Positions 41,001 to 48,806 of a stretch of 64,000 bases of DNA are shown one piece after another. The position numbers and the translations under genes are program-made. Origin of the DNA: Amphiduros pacificus (lineage: Eukaryota; Annelida; Polychaeta; Phyllodocida; Hesionidae); contig OX439001.1 of assembly GCA_949316495.1 (NCBI GenBank), positions 35,843,523 to 35,907,522 of the forward strand. The letters are read 5' to 3'. Numbering within the stretch: the first letter of the stretch is position 1; each line of letters starts with the position of its first letter. Below the pieces are notes generated by a model, which was not told the DNA's origin, did not search any database, and worked only from the letters and a program-made list of their open reading frames with translations.

Positions 41001-42060
41001 CTGTGATTTCAAAGTCAGCAGAGCTAAAAAGAACGGAAAGAAATTTGTAGAAATAGTGGTTTTACTTGAGTGTTTTCTGTTTAAAATTTTATGTGATGTA
41101 AACCTGTTCAATTATTAAATGACCATGTTTATATATTTTCAAAACATATAAATCATCCATAATGATGACTTGTCTTTTTGTCTAAAATTTCCCACTGTCA
41201 AGAATATATAATAACCAAAATGGAACTGAAGTGGTTCAGCATGGCTTGTGTTGCCTGAAACTTGATTTAATAACATGGTACTGTCTCTGTCCACATAAAT
41301 CTTACTCCATCCATGTAAATGAATACATAATATATCTGTTAAAAACTTCAGTGTAAAGGGTCCTCGGTCAAGATATTTAGGGTAAAATAGCCTTCTCAGA
41401 GGAGATTTTTGTGACTTTTACCCAATCACAGAATTATTTTCCTGCAAATGGATAGAGTATATATACTTGTATGTGCTCTGTCAGCTGCTCATCCATTTAA
41501 TTTACTGAGATATGTCATGTCACAGCTCAATCCACATACCAGGATTTAAAGATATTGCCTATCAGCATAGCATTGTAAAACAAGTTTTTGAAGCGTGTGA
41601 GATACTGAAATATCAATTTGTAATAATATTTGCATTTTGATGCTAAATGTACAAACAAACAAGAAATGAGGATTACACTTTCCTCACCATATTGCTAAAG
41701 CTCGATTGGACTACAATTGATTTGCAATGTTTTACACCCTTCAGTATTACACAGGTGTAAGTTGAAGTGTGAATAAACCTAGATACTCAAGATCAAATTT
41801 GCGGTGATTCAATGTCAATTTTGGAGTTTGACTTTTTTTTTCACTGTGTTTGCACTGTTTGGTGTCTGAGGAATACATTTCATTCTCATTAAAAATACTT
41901 TTGCATCAAATTTCAAATTCATAATGACTGCCTATAAGGTCTTATCATACTTACATGTTAATTACACTGTTTTATACTCCGTATTTTACGATATTACCGG
42001 CATAACGTTGATTTTAGTTTGTTAAACACAAATTCCCAACCCTCTTCACAGAATGCATTC
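10927..42060 (-). CDS. ZDHHC3: ZDHHC3/7-type Golgi palmitoyltransferase (3' end missing)
   Basis: DHHC-family protein S-acyltransferase, which moves palmitate onto cysteines of target proteins at the Golgi. I assembled it from splice sites and homology. Exons on the minus strand: 42060?-41955 (5'UTR plus AT), then either 36218-35885 or 35813-35282, then 33042-32918, 14594-14498 and 11008-10927; all junction phases agree. The protein shows TM1 and TM2, the DPG motif made across a splice (DP|G), the zinc-binding KCPKC and IKPDRAHHC, the catalytic [15 protein letters not shown], and the start of TM3 ([13 protein letters not shown]). This order matches vertebrate ZDHHC3/7. The exons for the rest of TM3-TM4, the TTxE-like region and the C-terminus were not found in 1-10,926 and are probably outside. 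The intron from 32,917 to 14,595 is 18.3 kb. ZDHHC3 and ZDHHC7 are vertebrate paralogues, so the symbol stands for their common orthologue. Family certain; terminal exons unknown. Confidence 0.9.
12160..12725. repeat. 39-base minisatellite, about 14 copies
   Basis: Unit GGGCATATTGCTCATCCCAT + GAGTATCATTGTTTAGGTA. Period a multiple of three; both strands read open. Variants (TATTGCCC, shortened units near 12,365-12,400) mark array edits. Lies in ZDHHC3/7 intron 4. Confidence 0.95.
12726..14497. other. ZDHHC3/7 intron 4 sequence, no gene seen
   Basis: AT-rich intronic DNA. A run of G (about 13,548-13,558) and AG repeats are the only notable features. Confidence 0.5.
14498..14594 (-). CDS. ZDHHC3: ZDHHC3/7 exon 4, catalytic DHHC motif
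   Basis: Exon of 97 bases; acceptor TGTCTTTGCAG, donor ACA|GTAAGT. After the split Ser it encodes [20 protein letters not shown] then [12 protein letters not shown]. The DHHC cysteine carries the acyl intermediate. Almost identical to vertebrate ZDHHC3/7 ([15 protein letters not shown]...). Phase 2 in, phase 0 out, fitting exons 3 and 5. Confidence 0.96.
15045..17071. mobile_element. 2 kb composite TIR element with TA target duplication
   Basis: Outer ends CCGTATTTACTCG / CGAGTAAATACGG, bordered by TA. The left 106 bases (15,045-15,150) and the right 229 bases (16,843-17,071) are each small inverted-repeat units of one family (TAAGACGA / TCGTCTTATA motifs). The core between them also has inverted ends (AAATACGATGTTCATATTTT at about 15,158; its complement at about 16,815). 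It carries many direct and inverted copies of TTTTAAATGATAAATAAAGG and an inverted pair of CACTTCCGCCTTTCAAAATT (about 15,662 and 16,630). No transposase seen. Confidence 0.7.
17072..20928. other. ZDHHC3/7 intron 3 sequence, no gene seen
   Basis: AT-rich unique DNA. A minus-strand VPDRMMHHC at about 17,220 was examined as a zinc-finger exon and rejected. Confidence 0.5.
20929..22025. repeat. Degenerate 45-48-base tandem repeat, split by an insertion
   Basis: Roughly ten units like AAGCCCCATGACAGGATCCA ACATTCAATTATACCACATGATTT run from 20,929 to 21,342 and resume at 21,959 with AAGTCCCATTACAGGAT. The array continues on the far side of the inserted element, showing that the insertion is younger. 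Confidence 0.8.
21343..21958. mobile_element. PIF/Harbinger-like MITE inserted in the tandem array
   Basis: Ends TGCCTCAGTCACATTTG and CAAATGTGACTAAGGCA (one mismatch), bordered by TAA on both sides (21,340-21,342; 21,959-21,961), the three-base TWA target typical of PIF/Harbinger. 616 bases, GC-rich compared with its surroundings, with no transposase. Confidence 0.75.
22058..23127 (+). mobile_element. Pearl-like element (copy 2) with other repeat pieces
   Basis: AAGGTCACTGCATTAAGGTC core pieces at about 22,520 and 22,895, a GACAGACGGATAGACAG run, and the hairpin/AGAGCTAAAAAG end at about 23,126. Between the core pieces is a left end CAGTGTTCACCAAAAGTCGT (22,597) of the family inserted at 25,605. 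A segment at 22,058-22,127 (CTGACTTGAATGAAAACACA) and CTGCAGGCCAGTCCAGT near 22,797 recur at 39,201-39,300. Confidence 0.6.
23128..23969. other. No gene seen
   Basis: AT-rich intronic DNA. Confidence 0.45.
23975..24062. repeat. Short 18-20-base tandem repeat
   Basis: Four to five units of TTAGAGAATTTACCAATA after a TA run. Confidence 0.85.
24640..25604. repeat. 60-base minisatellite, left block
   Basis: About 16 units of CTCTGTGGCATGTAGGTGAC + AAGCCCTGCATATAATCACC + CGGTCTGCCTCTCTCACCCC. From 25,261 the variant pair (CAAG/CACATAAT, then CACG/CATAAAAT) returns at 25,501, a 240-base (four-unit) higher-order period. The minus strand is open over 1 kb in two frames ([19 protein letters not shown]) only because the period is a multiple of three. 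Confidence 0.97.
25605..26622. mobile_element. TIR element inserted into the 60-base minisatellite
   Basis: Starts AGTGTTTGCCAAAAGTCGTC and ends TTTTGGCGAACACTG (inverted match with one change); CACCCC to CACCCCC is duplicated at the junctions (6-7 bases). The array resumes in register on the right. Its right end (CATTGAAATGTCTGATG... GTCTGATGTGGGTCAAAA) recurs at 39,475-39,560 and its left end at 22,597. The small plus frame at 25,672-25,935 has no known domain. Confidence 0.8.
26121..26457. repeat. GTAG/GTAT tetranucleotide array
   Basis: GTAGGTAGGTATGTAGATAT-type repeats inside the inserted element. Minus frames of [11 protein letters not shown] are low-complexity products of this array. 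Confidence 0.95.
26623..27215. repeat. 60-base minisatellite, right block
   Basis: About ten further units of the array at 24,640-25,604, with the same variants (for example the CACG/CCCAGT unit followed by the CACATAAT unit at 26,821-26,940). Confidence 0.97.
27216..31452. other. ZDHHC3/7 intron 3 sequence, no gene seen
   Basis: AT-rich unique DNA. A GC-richer patch at about 28,775-28,880 holds two CCAAT boxes (28,834-28,838; 28,853-28,857). Confidence 0.5.
31453..31672. mobile_element. Possible small TIR repeat
   Basis: Left CAGGACTCAACATTAA and right TTAATGTCAAGGCCTG are imperfect inverted repeats (13 of 16), with TGGCCC/GGCCAG words inside. No target duplication found. Confidence 0.35.
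32082..32095 (+). promoter_or_regulatory. CTCF-like site
   Basis: CAGCCAGGGGGCAC matches 12 of 14 bases of the usual CCACCAGGGGGCAC form of the CTCF motif, in an AT-rich intron. A single motif match only. Confidence 0.35.
32918..33042 (-). CDS. ZDHHC3: ZDHHC3/7 exon 3, first half of the DHHC zinc domain
   Basis: Exon of 125 bases with acceptor GTGTTTCAG and donor CAG|GTGAGT. It encodes [20 protein letters not shown] followed by [10 protein letters not shown] and [11 protein letters not shown] plus two bases of a Ser codon. The opening Gly completes the DPG motif after either second exon. The Cys pair KCPKC and the HHC bind zinc in this family. The match to vertebrate ZDHHC3 (GAVPKGNATKEF..., [11 protein letters not shown]) is near-complete. 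Too short for a simple ORF search. Confidence 0.93.
33536..34480. repeat. 31/25-base minisatellite
   Basis: About 30 units of ATTCCTGATGCTATGATCTA + CATGTATATAC, mixed with shorter units lacking TGTATA and decaying at the right. Sits in the 2.2 kb intron between ZDHHC3/7 exons 2B and 3. Confidence 0.95.
34481..35281. other. Intron before ZDHHC3/7 exon 3, no gene seen
   Basis: AT-rich; nothing recognised. Confidence 0.5.
35282..35813 (-). CDS. ZDHHC3: ZDHHC3/7 exon 2B, duplicated alternative N-terminal exon
   Basis: Exon of 532 bases (acceptor TTGTTGTGCAG, donor CCA|GTAAGT). It is homologous to exon 2A over the TM1-TM2 part: [20 protein letters not shown], then [20 protein letters not shown], ending SMFLDP. 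Its head is longer (about 100 residues) and unlike 2A, with a Tyr/Thr/Pro-rich stretch of five-residue-like repeats ([21 protein letters not shown], split here as [21 protein letters not shown]). The phases are the same as in 2A. Joining 2A to 2B would read GCA TGA, an immediate stop, and the intron between them is only 71 bases, so the two look mutually exclusive. The open frame and intact splice sites argue against a dead copy. Confidence 0.82.
35885..36218 (-). CDS. ZDHHC3: ZDHHC3/7 exon 2A, N-terminus with TM1-TM2
   Basis: Exon of 334 bases. The acceptor is ATACTTGTAG and the donor CCG|GTAAGT. With the preceding AT it gives 112 residues starting [11 protein letters not shown] hydrophilic head is followed by [19 protein letters not shown] (TM1) and [19 protein letters not shown] (TM2), ending LKTMLTDP. 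This aligns closely with the vertebrate ZDHHC3 start (MWFIRDGCGI..., ASHCRAMLTDP), so this is the more conserved of the two alternatives. Incoming phase 2, outgoing phase 0, the same as exon 2B 71 bases downstream. Confidence 0.88.
36219..37924. other. ZDHHC3/7 intron 1, proximal part
   Basis: AT-rich, no exon recognised. The minus frame at 37,715-37,924 has no family motif. Confidence 0.45.
37925..38185. repeat. 36-40-base tandem repeat
   Basis: About seven units of GGCAATCTATATCAAGGTCA + TATAGGTTCAACTCT; period irregular. Confidence 0.92.
39201..39571. repeat. Dispersed repeat shared with 22.1-22.9 kb and 25.6-26.6 kb
   Basis: Shares CTCTGCAGGCCAGTCCAGT and TGAATGAAAACACATGAAC-like parts with 22,058-22,860, and the right end CATTGAAATGTCTGATG... 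with the element at 25,605-26,622. A diverged copy of one family. Confidence 0.6.
39575..41030 (+). mobile_element. Pearl-like Helitron-like element (copy 3), interrupted
   Basis: The longest copy: AAGGTCACAGTGTCAAGGTC, then the same body as 1-300, a short GACA run, hairpin arms AGCTCTG (40,997-41,003) and CAGAGCT (41,019-41,025), then AAAAA. Interrupted by the hAT-type MITE at 40,042-40,903. Copies 1 and 2 show the uninterrupted CCTCTGTATAAAAT site. Confidence 0.7.
40042..40903. mobile_element. hAT-type MITE with exact 8-base target duplication
   Basis: Ends CAGGGTTGGGTTTCCGCC and GGCGGAAACCATGCAACCCTG-type (CAGGGTTG termini), flanked by GTATAAAA on both sides (40,034-40,041; 40,904-40,911). 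The 8-base duplication and CAGGG ends are typical of hAT. The left end has three alternating copies of a 21-base arm (CTGGCGGAAACTGTCAGAAA + C) forming perfect hairpins. The body has about three diverged 180-base repeats (TTACTTCAAATGTAAAACCT). Confidence 0.88.
41031..41954. other. ZDHHC3/7 intron 1, distal part
   Basis: AT-rich, nothing recognised. Confidence 0.5.
41955..42060 (-). other. ZDHHC3: ZDHHC3/7 exon 1: 5'UTR ending in AT of a split start codon
   Basis: Read on the minus strand, a strong donor (AT|GTAAGTAT) lies at 41,954-41,949 just upstream of the EXOSC7 start. The exon would end in ...TTAACAT. Both candidate second exons open with a single G that completes a codon, so splicing gives AT|G = Met in each case, with A at -3. 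The upstream limit is not visible and 42,060 is a guess. Short upstream ATGs exist in the presumed 5'UTR. The donor and phase agreement are seen; use as exon 1 is inferred. Confidence 0.6.
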
Positions 42061-42122
42061 GTGTACTACGTCACTATTATATGTGCACCGGAACTGGTGA
42101 CGTTTTACGTACCGGAAGCAGC
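42060..42122. promoter_or_regulatory. Bidirectional promoter between ZDHHC3/7 and EXOSC7
   Basis: Short spacer between the two divergent first exons. It holds two copies of the ETS-type core ACCGGAA (42,087-42,093; 42,111-42,117, the second extended to CCGGAAG) and two CRE-like sites, TACGTCAC (42,067-42,074) and GTGACGT (42,097-42,103). No TATA box fits either gene. Paired ETS sites in a short GC-richer gap are typical of housekeeping bidirectional promoters. Function is inferred from arrangement. Confidence 0.6.
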
Positions 42123-45100
42123 ATGGCTGAAGTTCTGTTGAGCGAAGCAGAGAGAACTTTCATCCTTCATGGAGTGCAGGTGCCGTGTATTTGATAATTA
42201 GATGTCTGTATTTGCAAAGATGTGAACAAAATAGAGTTATTTCACAACTGTCCATTTTTGGGATTTAAGGACGAACCCTTTTTCACAAGTGCAACTGTTT
42301 ATCTACATCTATAAGTTTACTCGGCAAAACCTATTGGCATCCCGCCGAGAGTGCATGGTTGCACTAAGGGGTGCAGCTGGTACACACCAGCTACTTGTTG
42401 CTAACCTTTATACTCTGGCTAGGGAGTTCCTGAAGGATGCCGAGCTACCTGTTTCCAATGTAGTTAAATGAGGGGGAAGATTGTTCCAGTCAGTTACTGT
42501 CCTTGGGAAATAGCTGTATTTATAAGGGTCACAGCTTGTCGCCATTTCGATATAGCGATTTCCCTGGTTTTTTCGTGTAGGAGCTGATTTCATTTTGACA
42601 TGTTCTGGAAGTTTCAAAGCTATTTCACCATGTATAGCCTTGTACAATAAAACCAGCCTCTGTGTCCTTCTTCTCCCTGCTAGTGAGTCCCATTTAAGAT
42701 CTTCCAGGATTTTTGTTACAGTGCCTGTTTCTCTCTTCCAGTTGCCAGACACAAATCTAGCAGCTCGTCTTTGAACTGATTCTATACGGTCTATATCTTT
42801 TTTGAGATAAGGGTCCCACACACTTGATGCATATTCTAAGTGAGGGCGCACAAGTGTATTGTTTATGTTCAAGAGTAGACAAGACACTGACACCAACTTG
42901 CAACAGCTTGCACTTATTCAAGTTATTGATCAATTTTTGGGAACACAACATATTATTTCACAAAATAGACTTGAAATCCACTGTTTTCAGAAATACCATG
43001 CCCTGCCCATCATATTGAAGTTTCCCTACTCAGTGAACTCAACATGCTCAACCTGCGGCGATTGGCTGTTACAGTTGTGACCCATGACCATGTCACTGTT
43101 TTTCTGAATCATGATATCTCTAAATGCAAATCCATGGGATATTTGTTCATTTTTTAACCAATATCACACTTGACAACGTAAAATGGCATTTAGAAGAGTC
43201 CAAGTCATTCTGTGGCAACAGGTTTTAAAGAATCCATGTCTGTTAATTCAACATTGGACATCAGGCTTGTCAGGAAAATATTGTTTTGTCTTGATCTCAG
43301 CATCGTTTTGCCATTGTTCACATGTCTGGACAATCAGGTGAAAGTGGGTCAATTTATTCATGAGAGTGACAGCAACAGACTGAAGCTCCACAACACAGTG
43401 GTGTTTCTTACATCGACTGATGTATCTCCCTTTGTGTTCCATGATGTCATCACTTGGACTCTTCTAAATGCCATTTCACATCATCAAGCCTAATGTCAGG
43501 TAAAAAACTGAAGAAAAGACATTACAGATAACACATGGGTCATTATTTAGAGACATTTTGTCTGGGAAAGATGGTGACATGGATCATAACTGCAACAGTC
43601 AATTGCTGGAGGTCAATTCCTCTAAGGTAGCAAGCTTAAATTGTATGGGCAATGTATCGAGCTGGTGTAAACGGTGGATTTTAAAGTCTATTTTGGCATT
43701 GAATAAAGGAATAGAGGTTTTTTGCAATCTTAAGAAACTATCATGCTTTTACCATCACAGTTACAAACAAAAAATTCAGTCACATGTTAGCAATGTGCAT
43801 GGGGAATGTGTAGTCATTTCCTGTGAGTTGTAATTTGCCTTTTTCTGTGGTTATTATGGTACAAGCAACTGACACCACTGTGGAGTGTTCTTCGATGTGC
43901 ATGCAATAGATTCCAATTTGCGCATGGGTCTGCGAATGAAAACATTCCTGAAAGAGGAAAACAAAGGAAAAGAAGTGCGTGATGTAAACAAAGCAGAACT
44001 TCAAAACGACATTGTGTTCGTGCATCGTTGCATAAAATTATCACTTTAAATTGCTTGGAAATGCTTCCCAATTGATAGAACAAGGAATTGTAAGTTAGTT
44101 TAGTTAAAATTTGGCGTTAATCATACTATTTGAACAGAAATGATAAACAGAAGTCTGATAGATGATTTGCATTAGCACCTGAGCAATATTAGAGGACCTT
44201 ACATAATCAAGAAAAAAAGGCAAAGCTTTGCATATGGTTGTGATAGAATGTTTGTTCATATACAAAATAAAATGTTTTTAAAAGATGGACAATGATAATG
44301 TCAACTCCCCCATCAGTTTGCAATGATTTATTTATTTATTTTATTTTTTTTTTTTTTTTTGGGGGGGGGGTTAACATAAATTGTTTTGTTTGTTGTAATT
44401 TTTGTTTGCTCATTCTTTTCCCATCTGTGTAACATGTGGAGCACCACTTTTTCTTGATAATGCAGGTGGCCCCCTTTTTTGAGATCCACTGAACTATCTG
44501 TAGATTTTACTACTACATGATTGGTATGGATTTGAGGAATGTATCATCATTTAATATTGGTTGTAAATCACCTTTTTCTGTTGTCGGTATGGGTGAAAAT
44601 TTAGTAAAAGTCAGATTAGTCGAGTTGATAGTTAACAAGTAAAATTTTGTTGCCATATTTAAATTTTATACATATATACATTATTTATACAAACATTACC
44701 TGACAGATTTCATAAAACATTAAACTTCTACTTGTTGGAAACTTTTCTGATAACAGTGCACAATTTTCATTGGAATAGTGGTGGTGCTCCACCTGTAATA
44801 TTGGGCCATCATGAGACCAAAAAAATTGGGTTGCCCAAATAGTTCAACAACATACAGCACCCACTGGCCCAAAACATAGTATTTGGTTGCATTGGGCCAT
44901 AAGGAAAATGTTAATGTCAAGGCCCTTTAATCAAGACTTTCTCTATTAAAAATAGAGTTGAAACTGAAATACTAAAAAAAATACTAAATTTGCAGGACAA
45001 TGTGCGTGGAGATGGACGAGGATGTGAAGATTATCGCTATATGGAACTGGAGACAGATGTTATCTCAACTACCAGTGGATCTGCAAGACTCAGATTGGTT

Positions 45101-47752
45101 TGCTATGTTTAATGTTATTCAGTGTTCACATATAACTTAAGAAACAAAATTTGAAAAGTCAATGGTTATTTTCAATATGGTTAAAGTATTATACTTATTT
45201 TACCATAATAATGTAACCACATCCCAGACTCTAGGTTATATATTTTCCATCTCAATAATTTATGTTCAACTTTTTATTTATTTTTGTGTTTGTTTTCAGG
45301 CAAACACTGATGTATTGGTTGGAGTAAAGGCAGAAATGGGGGAACCTGCCCCAGACAGACCAAACGAAGGCAGACTTGAATTTTTTGTAGACTGGTAAGG
45401 ATCATCTTTTTTCAAAGGAACCATAAATTTTTCCACCAGGTGTCAACACAAACCTTATTTAATGACAGTGGATCTGTGAACTTGACCTCAAAGTTGTCTG
45501 AGAAATGATAACTCAAGTTATATTAAGTGGCTGAAAATTTATTATATTCTTGACTCTATTTATTGGCATTTGCAAGAAATGAACCTAAGTAAAAAGTGTT
45601 TTATTTTCTCTTCCTTTGATGGCAGTTCAGCTAATGCAAGTCCAGCATTTGAAGGTCGAGGAGGAGAAGAACTTGCTAGTGCTATAAGCAACATGTTGGC
45701 AAGATCATATGAAAACAGGAAATGCATAGATTTCCCCGGCCTTTGTGTGGTTCCCAGAGTACAGTGTTGGGTCCTCTATATAGACATCTTGGTAAGCTAA
45801 CCTGTGTATTCTGATTCCACTTTAAAGTAACCTTCAAAACTATTTATGTTTCAGTTTAATTTATGAAAATCCCATGTATTGAAATAAAGGAACTGTCAAT
45901 TTGTCAATTGATTTGTGTGTAGAGTGCCAATTCTTAAAGTGTTTCCTATTTGCAGTTATTGGAGTGTGGTGGCAATTTTTTTGATGCTGCATCAATAGCA
46001 GTAAAAGCTGCTCTTCATAATACAAAGTAAGAATTTTTAACACAAATATCACACGGAACATTGCAATATTTCTTGTCCTTTCTTCCCTCTATAAAACAAC
46101 AAAAACAAAACAACTTTTAAGCAAAATAATAAGCTACTCTTTTTAGAACTTAGAAAATATACCACATTTCACTTTTTGAAAAAAATGCTTAATAATGTTT
46201 GACAGTTGTGAAAATTACCTGGACTCAATTTAAAATATATGCTGTGGTTTTTTTTTGTTATTATCAGGATCCCTAATGTTAGTGTAAGTACTGGAGAAAA
46301 AGGAGAGACCGAACTGGAAATCTCTGATGATCCATATGACTGTAAGCGATTAGACGTCAAAGATTGTCCTTGTATCGTCACTCTTAATAAAGTAAGGAAC
46401 ATAAAAGATTGTCAAATATATAGAGTTAAACATCTTTTAATGCTATTTATATTCAAAATATGAATCTTTGTTAAAACAAATTATGTTAATACAGTTGATA
46501 AGGTTTAATAATGTTTTAACATAATGATACTGCATATATTAGGCCAAGAACATGAGTTTTTTAGAATCCTGTTACCCAACCATGTCTGTTTAGAGGTGCC
46601 AATTAAAATAATGCTCAACCTTTTCTGTTTGTGTCAAAGAACATTTACAAATTTCAGGCATCACTGACATAATTTAGGATCATTTTAATTGATAGTAAAA
46701 ATCAAAATATATGATTAAAGCAACTGAAAATAAAAAAACCATTGGGATGTGAAGAATAAAATTTGAATTGTCATAGGGTCAGCAATGTTTTCATGTTTGG
46801 GAAAACCACTTTCACATTACTGATTTGCCATAAATAAAAAATATTCAACTACCCTTGTCTTTTTTTCAGGGACGTGTAACAAGATTAAACAAATTAGTCT
46901 TTCTTGCCTGTATGATAATTGTGATTTAATTTGCCAGATACATAGTTAACTGAATGTGTTATATATTTTAGATTGGACATTATCATGTAGTAGATGCCAG
47001 CATGCAGGAAGAAGCTTGTAGTGTGGCTAGGTGGGTATTTTTCACATCCATATAATATTTCTGGTCCCTTTATTGCATATTGATATAATACATTATCATT
47101 TTGAATATATTGTAAACCAAAGAAATGGTACTTTTATTTTATGTATTCAACAGTCAGAGTGATAACATTTTATTTTGTTTTATCTTATATTTAAAAGGTT
47201 GTTAGTGGGAGTTACTGAAGACAGTTCTGTGACGGCTATAAACAAAGACGGTGCAGGAAGCCTTGATCCAGACAGCATTCTAGATATGTTAGAGGTAATT
47301 TCTTCAAACTCTCATACTATTTTATATGAGAAGGAAAGAGAATAGATTACATTGAAATGAAATAATATAATAGAAAAATAAGGCTTATTTCCTAATATTT
47401 GCCTTCATCAAAATACAAAATGTTTTTATCAGACATCAATACATTTCAAAAGTAAAGATTATTACAAATCAAATTAAATTTTCACAAGATAGCATCTAAA
47501 ATGGTAATGCGGTAGATCAGTTAAGGTGAAAATGTAATTCTGAACTTGCTTTGATATTATGACTATATTTGTGTCTAATTAGTCTTAGCCTATTGAAATT
47601 ATGGTTGATATTGCCAATAATGAATTTTCCTTTCTTCTTTCTTTTAGAGTGGAAAACGTGTTGGTCAATCACTCAATAAGATTCTCAGACAAAAATTAGA
47701 AGAAGAAGAAAAACTAGGTCAAAAGAAAGAAAGAATTGGATTTTTGAGATGA
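42123..47752 (+). CDS. EXOSC7: Exosome complex component RRP42 (EXOSC7), complete
   Basis: Subunit of the six-membered RNase PH-like ring of the RNA exosome (nucleus and cytoplasm), which guides RNA to the associated nucleases. Animal ring subunits are catalytically inactive. Exons: 42123-42179, 44996-45097, 45300-45394, 45626-45791, 45956-46026, 46268-46391, 46972-47030, 47198-47294, 47648-47752. The phases all fit and give 291 residues, the length I recall for human. Landmarks: start MAEVLLSEAERTFILHGVQ, DGRGCEDYR, TDVLVGVKAEMG, AFEGRGGEEL, LLECGGNFFDAASIAVKAAL, DDPYDC, IGHYHVVDASMQEEACSVA, and a Lys/Glu-rich end closing GFLR. The intron 2 donor (TTG|GTTTGC) is weak. The start ATG lies 5 bases after an ETS site. 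Intron 1 (2.8 kb) carries a LINE fragment. Confidence 0.96.
42300..42880 (-). mobile_element. 5'-truncated non-LTR retrotransposon (LINE) 3' end
   Basis: Open minus-strand frame at 42,870-42,408 encodes the C-terminal end of a LINE reverse transcriptase: LVRPHLEYASSVWDPYLKKD, IESVQRRAARFVSGN, GRRRTQRLVLLYKAIHG and SYFPRTVTDWNNLPPHL. These are typical of jockey/CR1/L2-like clades. The frame stays open to a stop at about 42,405, and a short 3' tail with GATGTAGATAAAC follows. All of the endonuclease and most of the reverse transcriptase are missing, as usual for 5'-truncated copies. It sits in EXOSC7 intron 1, antisense to the gene. The open frame suggests a fairly recent insertion. Confidence 0.88.
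43169..43488. mobile_element. Small TIR element in EXOSC7 intron 1
   Basis: A perfect 25-base inverted repeat (begins AAATGGCATTTAGAAG) lies at 43,181-43,205 and 43,452-43,476. Weaker similarity extends outward to CTTGA / TCAAG. The interior has no convincing coding frame. No clear target-site duplication, so the ends are approximate. Best read as a MITE-like element. Confidence 0.5.
44740..44935. other. Possible relative of the 31,453-31,672 repeat
   Basis: Stretch in EXOSC7 intron 1 ending TTAATGTCAAGGCC, the same as the right end of the repeat near 31,655. It also has several GGGCCA/TGGCCC words. Only a weak case for a shared dispersed repeat. Confidence 0.25.
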
Positions 47753-48290
47753 TTATTGAGATATATACCAATCAAACATTTTTAACAGTTTGCTTTGTCA
47801 GTAATGAAATATTATTCTGTCTTTATTTTGTGAAATATAAGCATGTCTATAACAATATTACTACAGTAGCAACCTTTTGGCATTATACCTCCTAACAAAG
47901 AAGTCTTATCAGTTCATATCTATATGGTAAAGGCACAACATTTTTTTGTAAATCTGAAGCTGGCTAACAAAGATATCCAATCTTGATCTTCACTCATTGA
48001 AATTAAACAAAGAGAAAATGTAACATTTGTATAAAACTTGATTCAATAGAATTCATTTCTTGATAATGAAAGATGTAAAACAATTAATTTAGAAAATCCA
48101 AGCTCCACTATCAAAACAAGCTAATGTGTTGATAAATTCAGTGTACATTTAGGCTCACCCACTGCAAAGGTTGACCTGTAGTTTCACTGAACTGTTGACC
48201 TATATAATCTCATACATTTATGCTAATAGTCCTTATCCCACACCCAGATTATGGTAAATATGTTATTCAATTGCTTTCAATAGATGGATA
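47753..48290. other. EXOSC7 3'UTR and downstream spacer
   Basis: No coding potential seen. An ATTAAA at about 48,002 could be a poly(A) signal for EXOSC7; no other clear candidate was noticed close to the stop. Confidence 0.4.
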
Positions 48291-48524
48291 GTGGGTGGAC
48301 TCTGTGCAAGATAACTAACCATTTAATTGAAAAATTTAGGTGGCAAAAAGAAGAAAAAAAGTTTGATCACAAAATTTGGATTGATTGTTGAATTTTGTTC
48401 AACTTTCAAAGTCATGGTTTTCAGGAGTATTTGCTATTTATTGTTACTTGACAAGAGAGTTAGCAATCGATTTCATGATATAATAAAATATTTTAATTTT
48501 ATAGAATAAAATATTTTTGTATAA
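48291..48524. repeat. Direct duplication, copy 1
   Basis: Starts GTGGGTGGACTCTGTGCAAG and is repeated almost exactly at 48,807-49,041 (offset 516-517). It is followed by a short CGTGTGAT-type tandem (48,528-48,590). A 45-base linker (GTTTTGTCTAATATTTG...) is likewise present twice, at 48,763-48,807 and 49,052-49,096. Confidence 0.85.
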
Positions 48525-48591
48525 GCTCGTGTGATCTTGTATCGTGTGATTTTGTATCGTGTGATTGCATCGTGTGATCGTGTGATTTTGT

Positions 48592-48755
48592 ATCAGCTCG
48601 TGTGAAAATGTATCATGGTTTCAATCTCAGCACAGCTGGGGATCGAATCCACAACCTTTGGATCACCACAGAGGAACGTGCTAATAAGCTGGCACTCGCC
48701 AACTGCACCACAGCCCATAACCAAAAGATGGGAAAAATGGCACCACATAGACTAA
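48592..48755 (-). mobile_element. tRNA-derived SINE, copy 1
   Basis: On the minus strand a pol III A box (TGGTGCAGTTGG, 48,710-48,699) is followed about 50 bases later by a B-box-like GGATTCGATCCCC (48,650-48,638). This spacing and the tRNA-like head (GTGGTGCAGTTGGCGAGTGC) identify a tRNA-derived SINE. The same sequence occurs at 49,267-49,430. Confidence 0.7.
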
Positions 48756-48806
48756 GACTGGGGTTTTGTCTAATATTTGTTAACAAATTTTAGTAGAGAA
48801 AAGATG

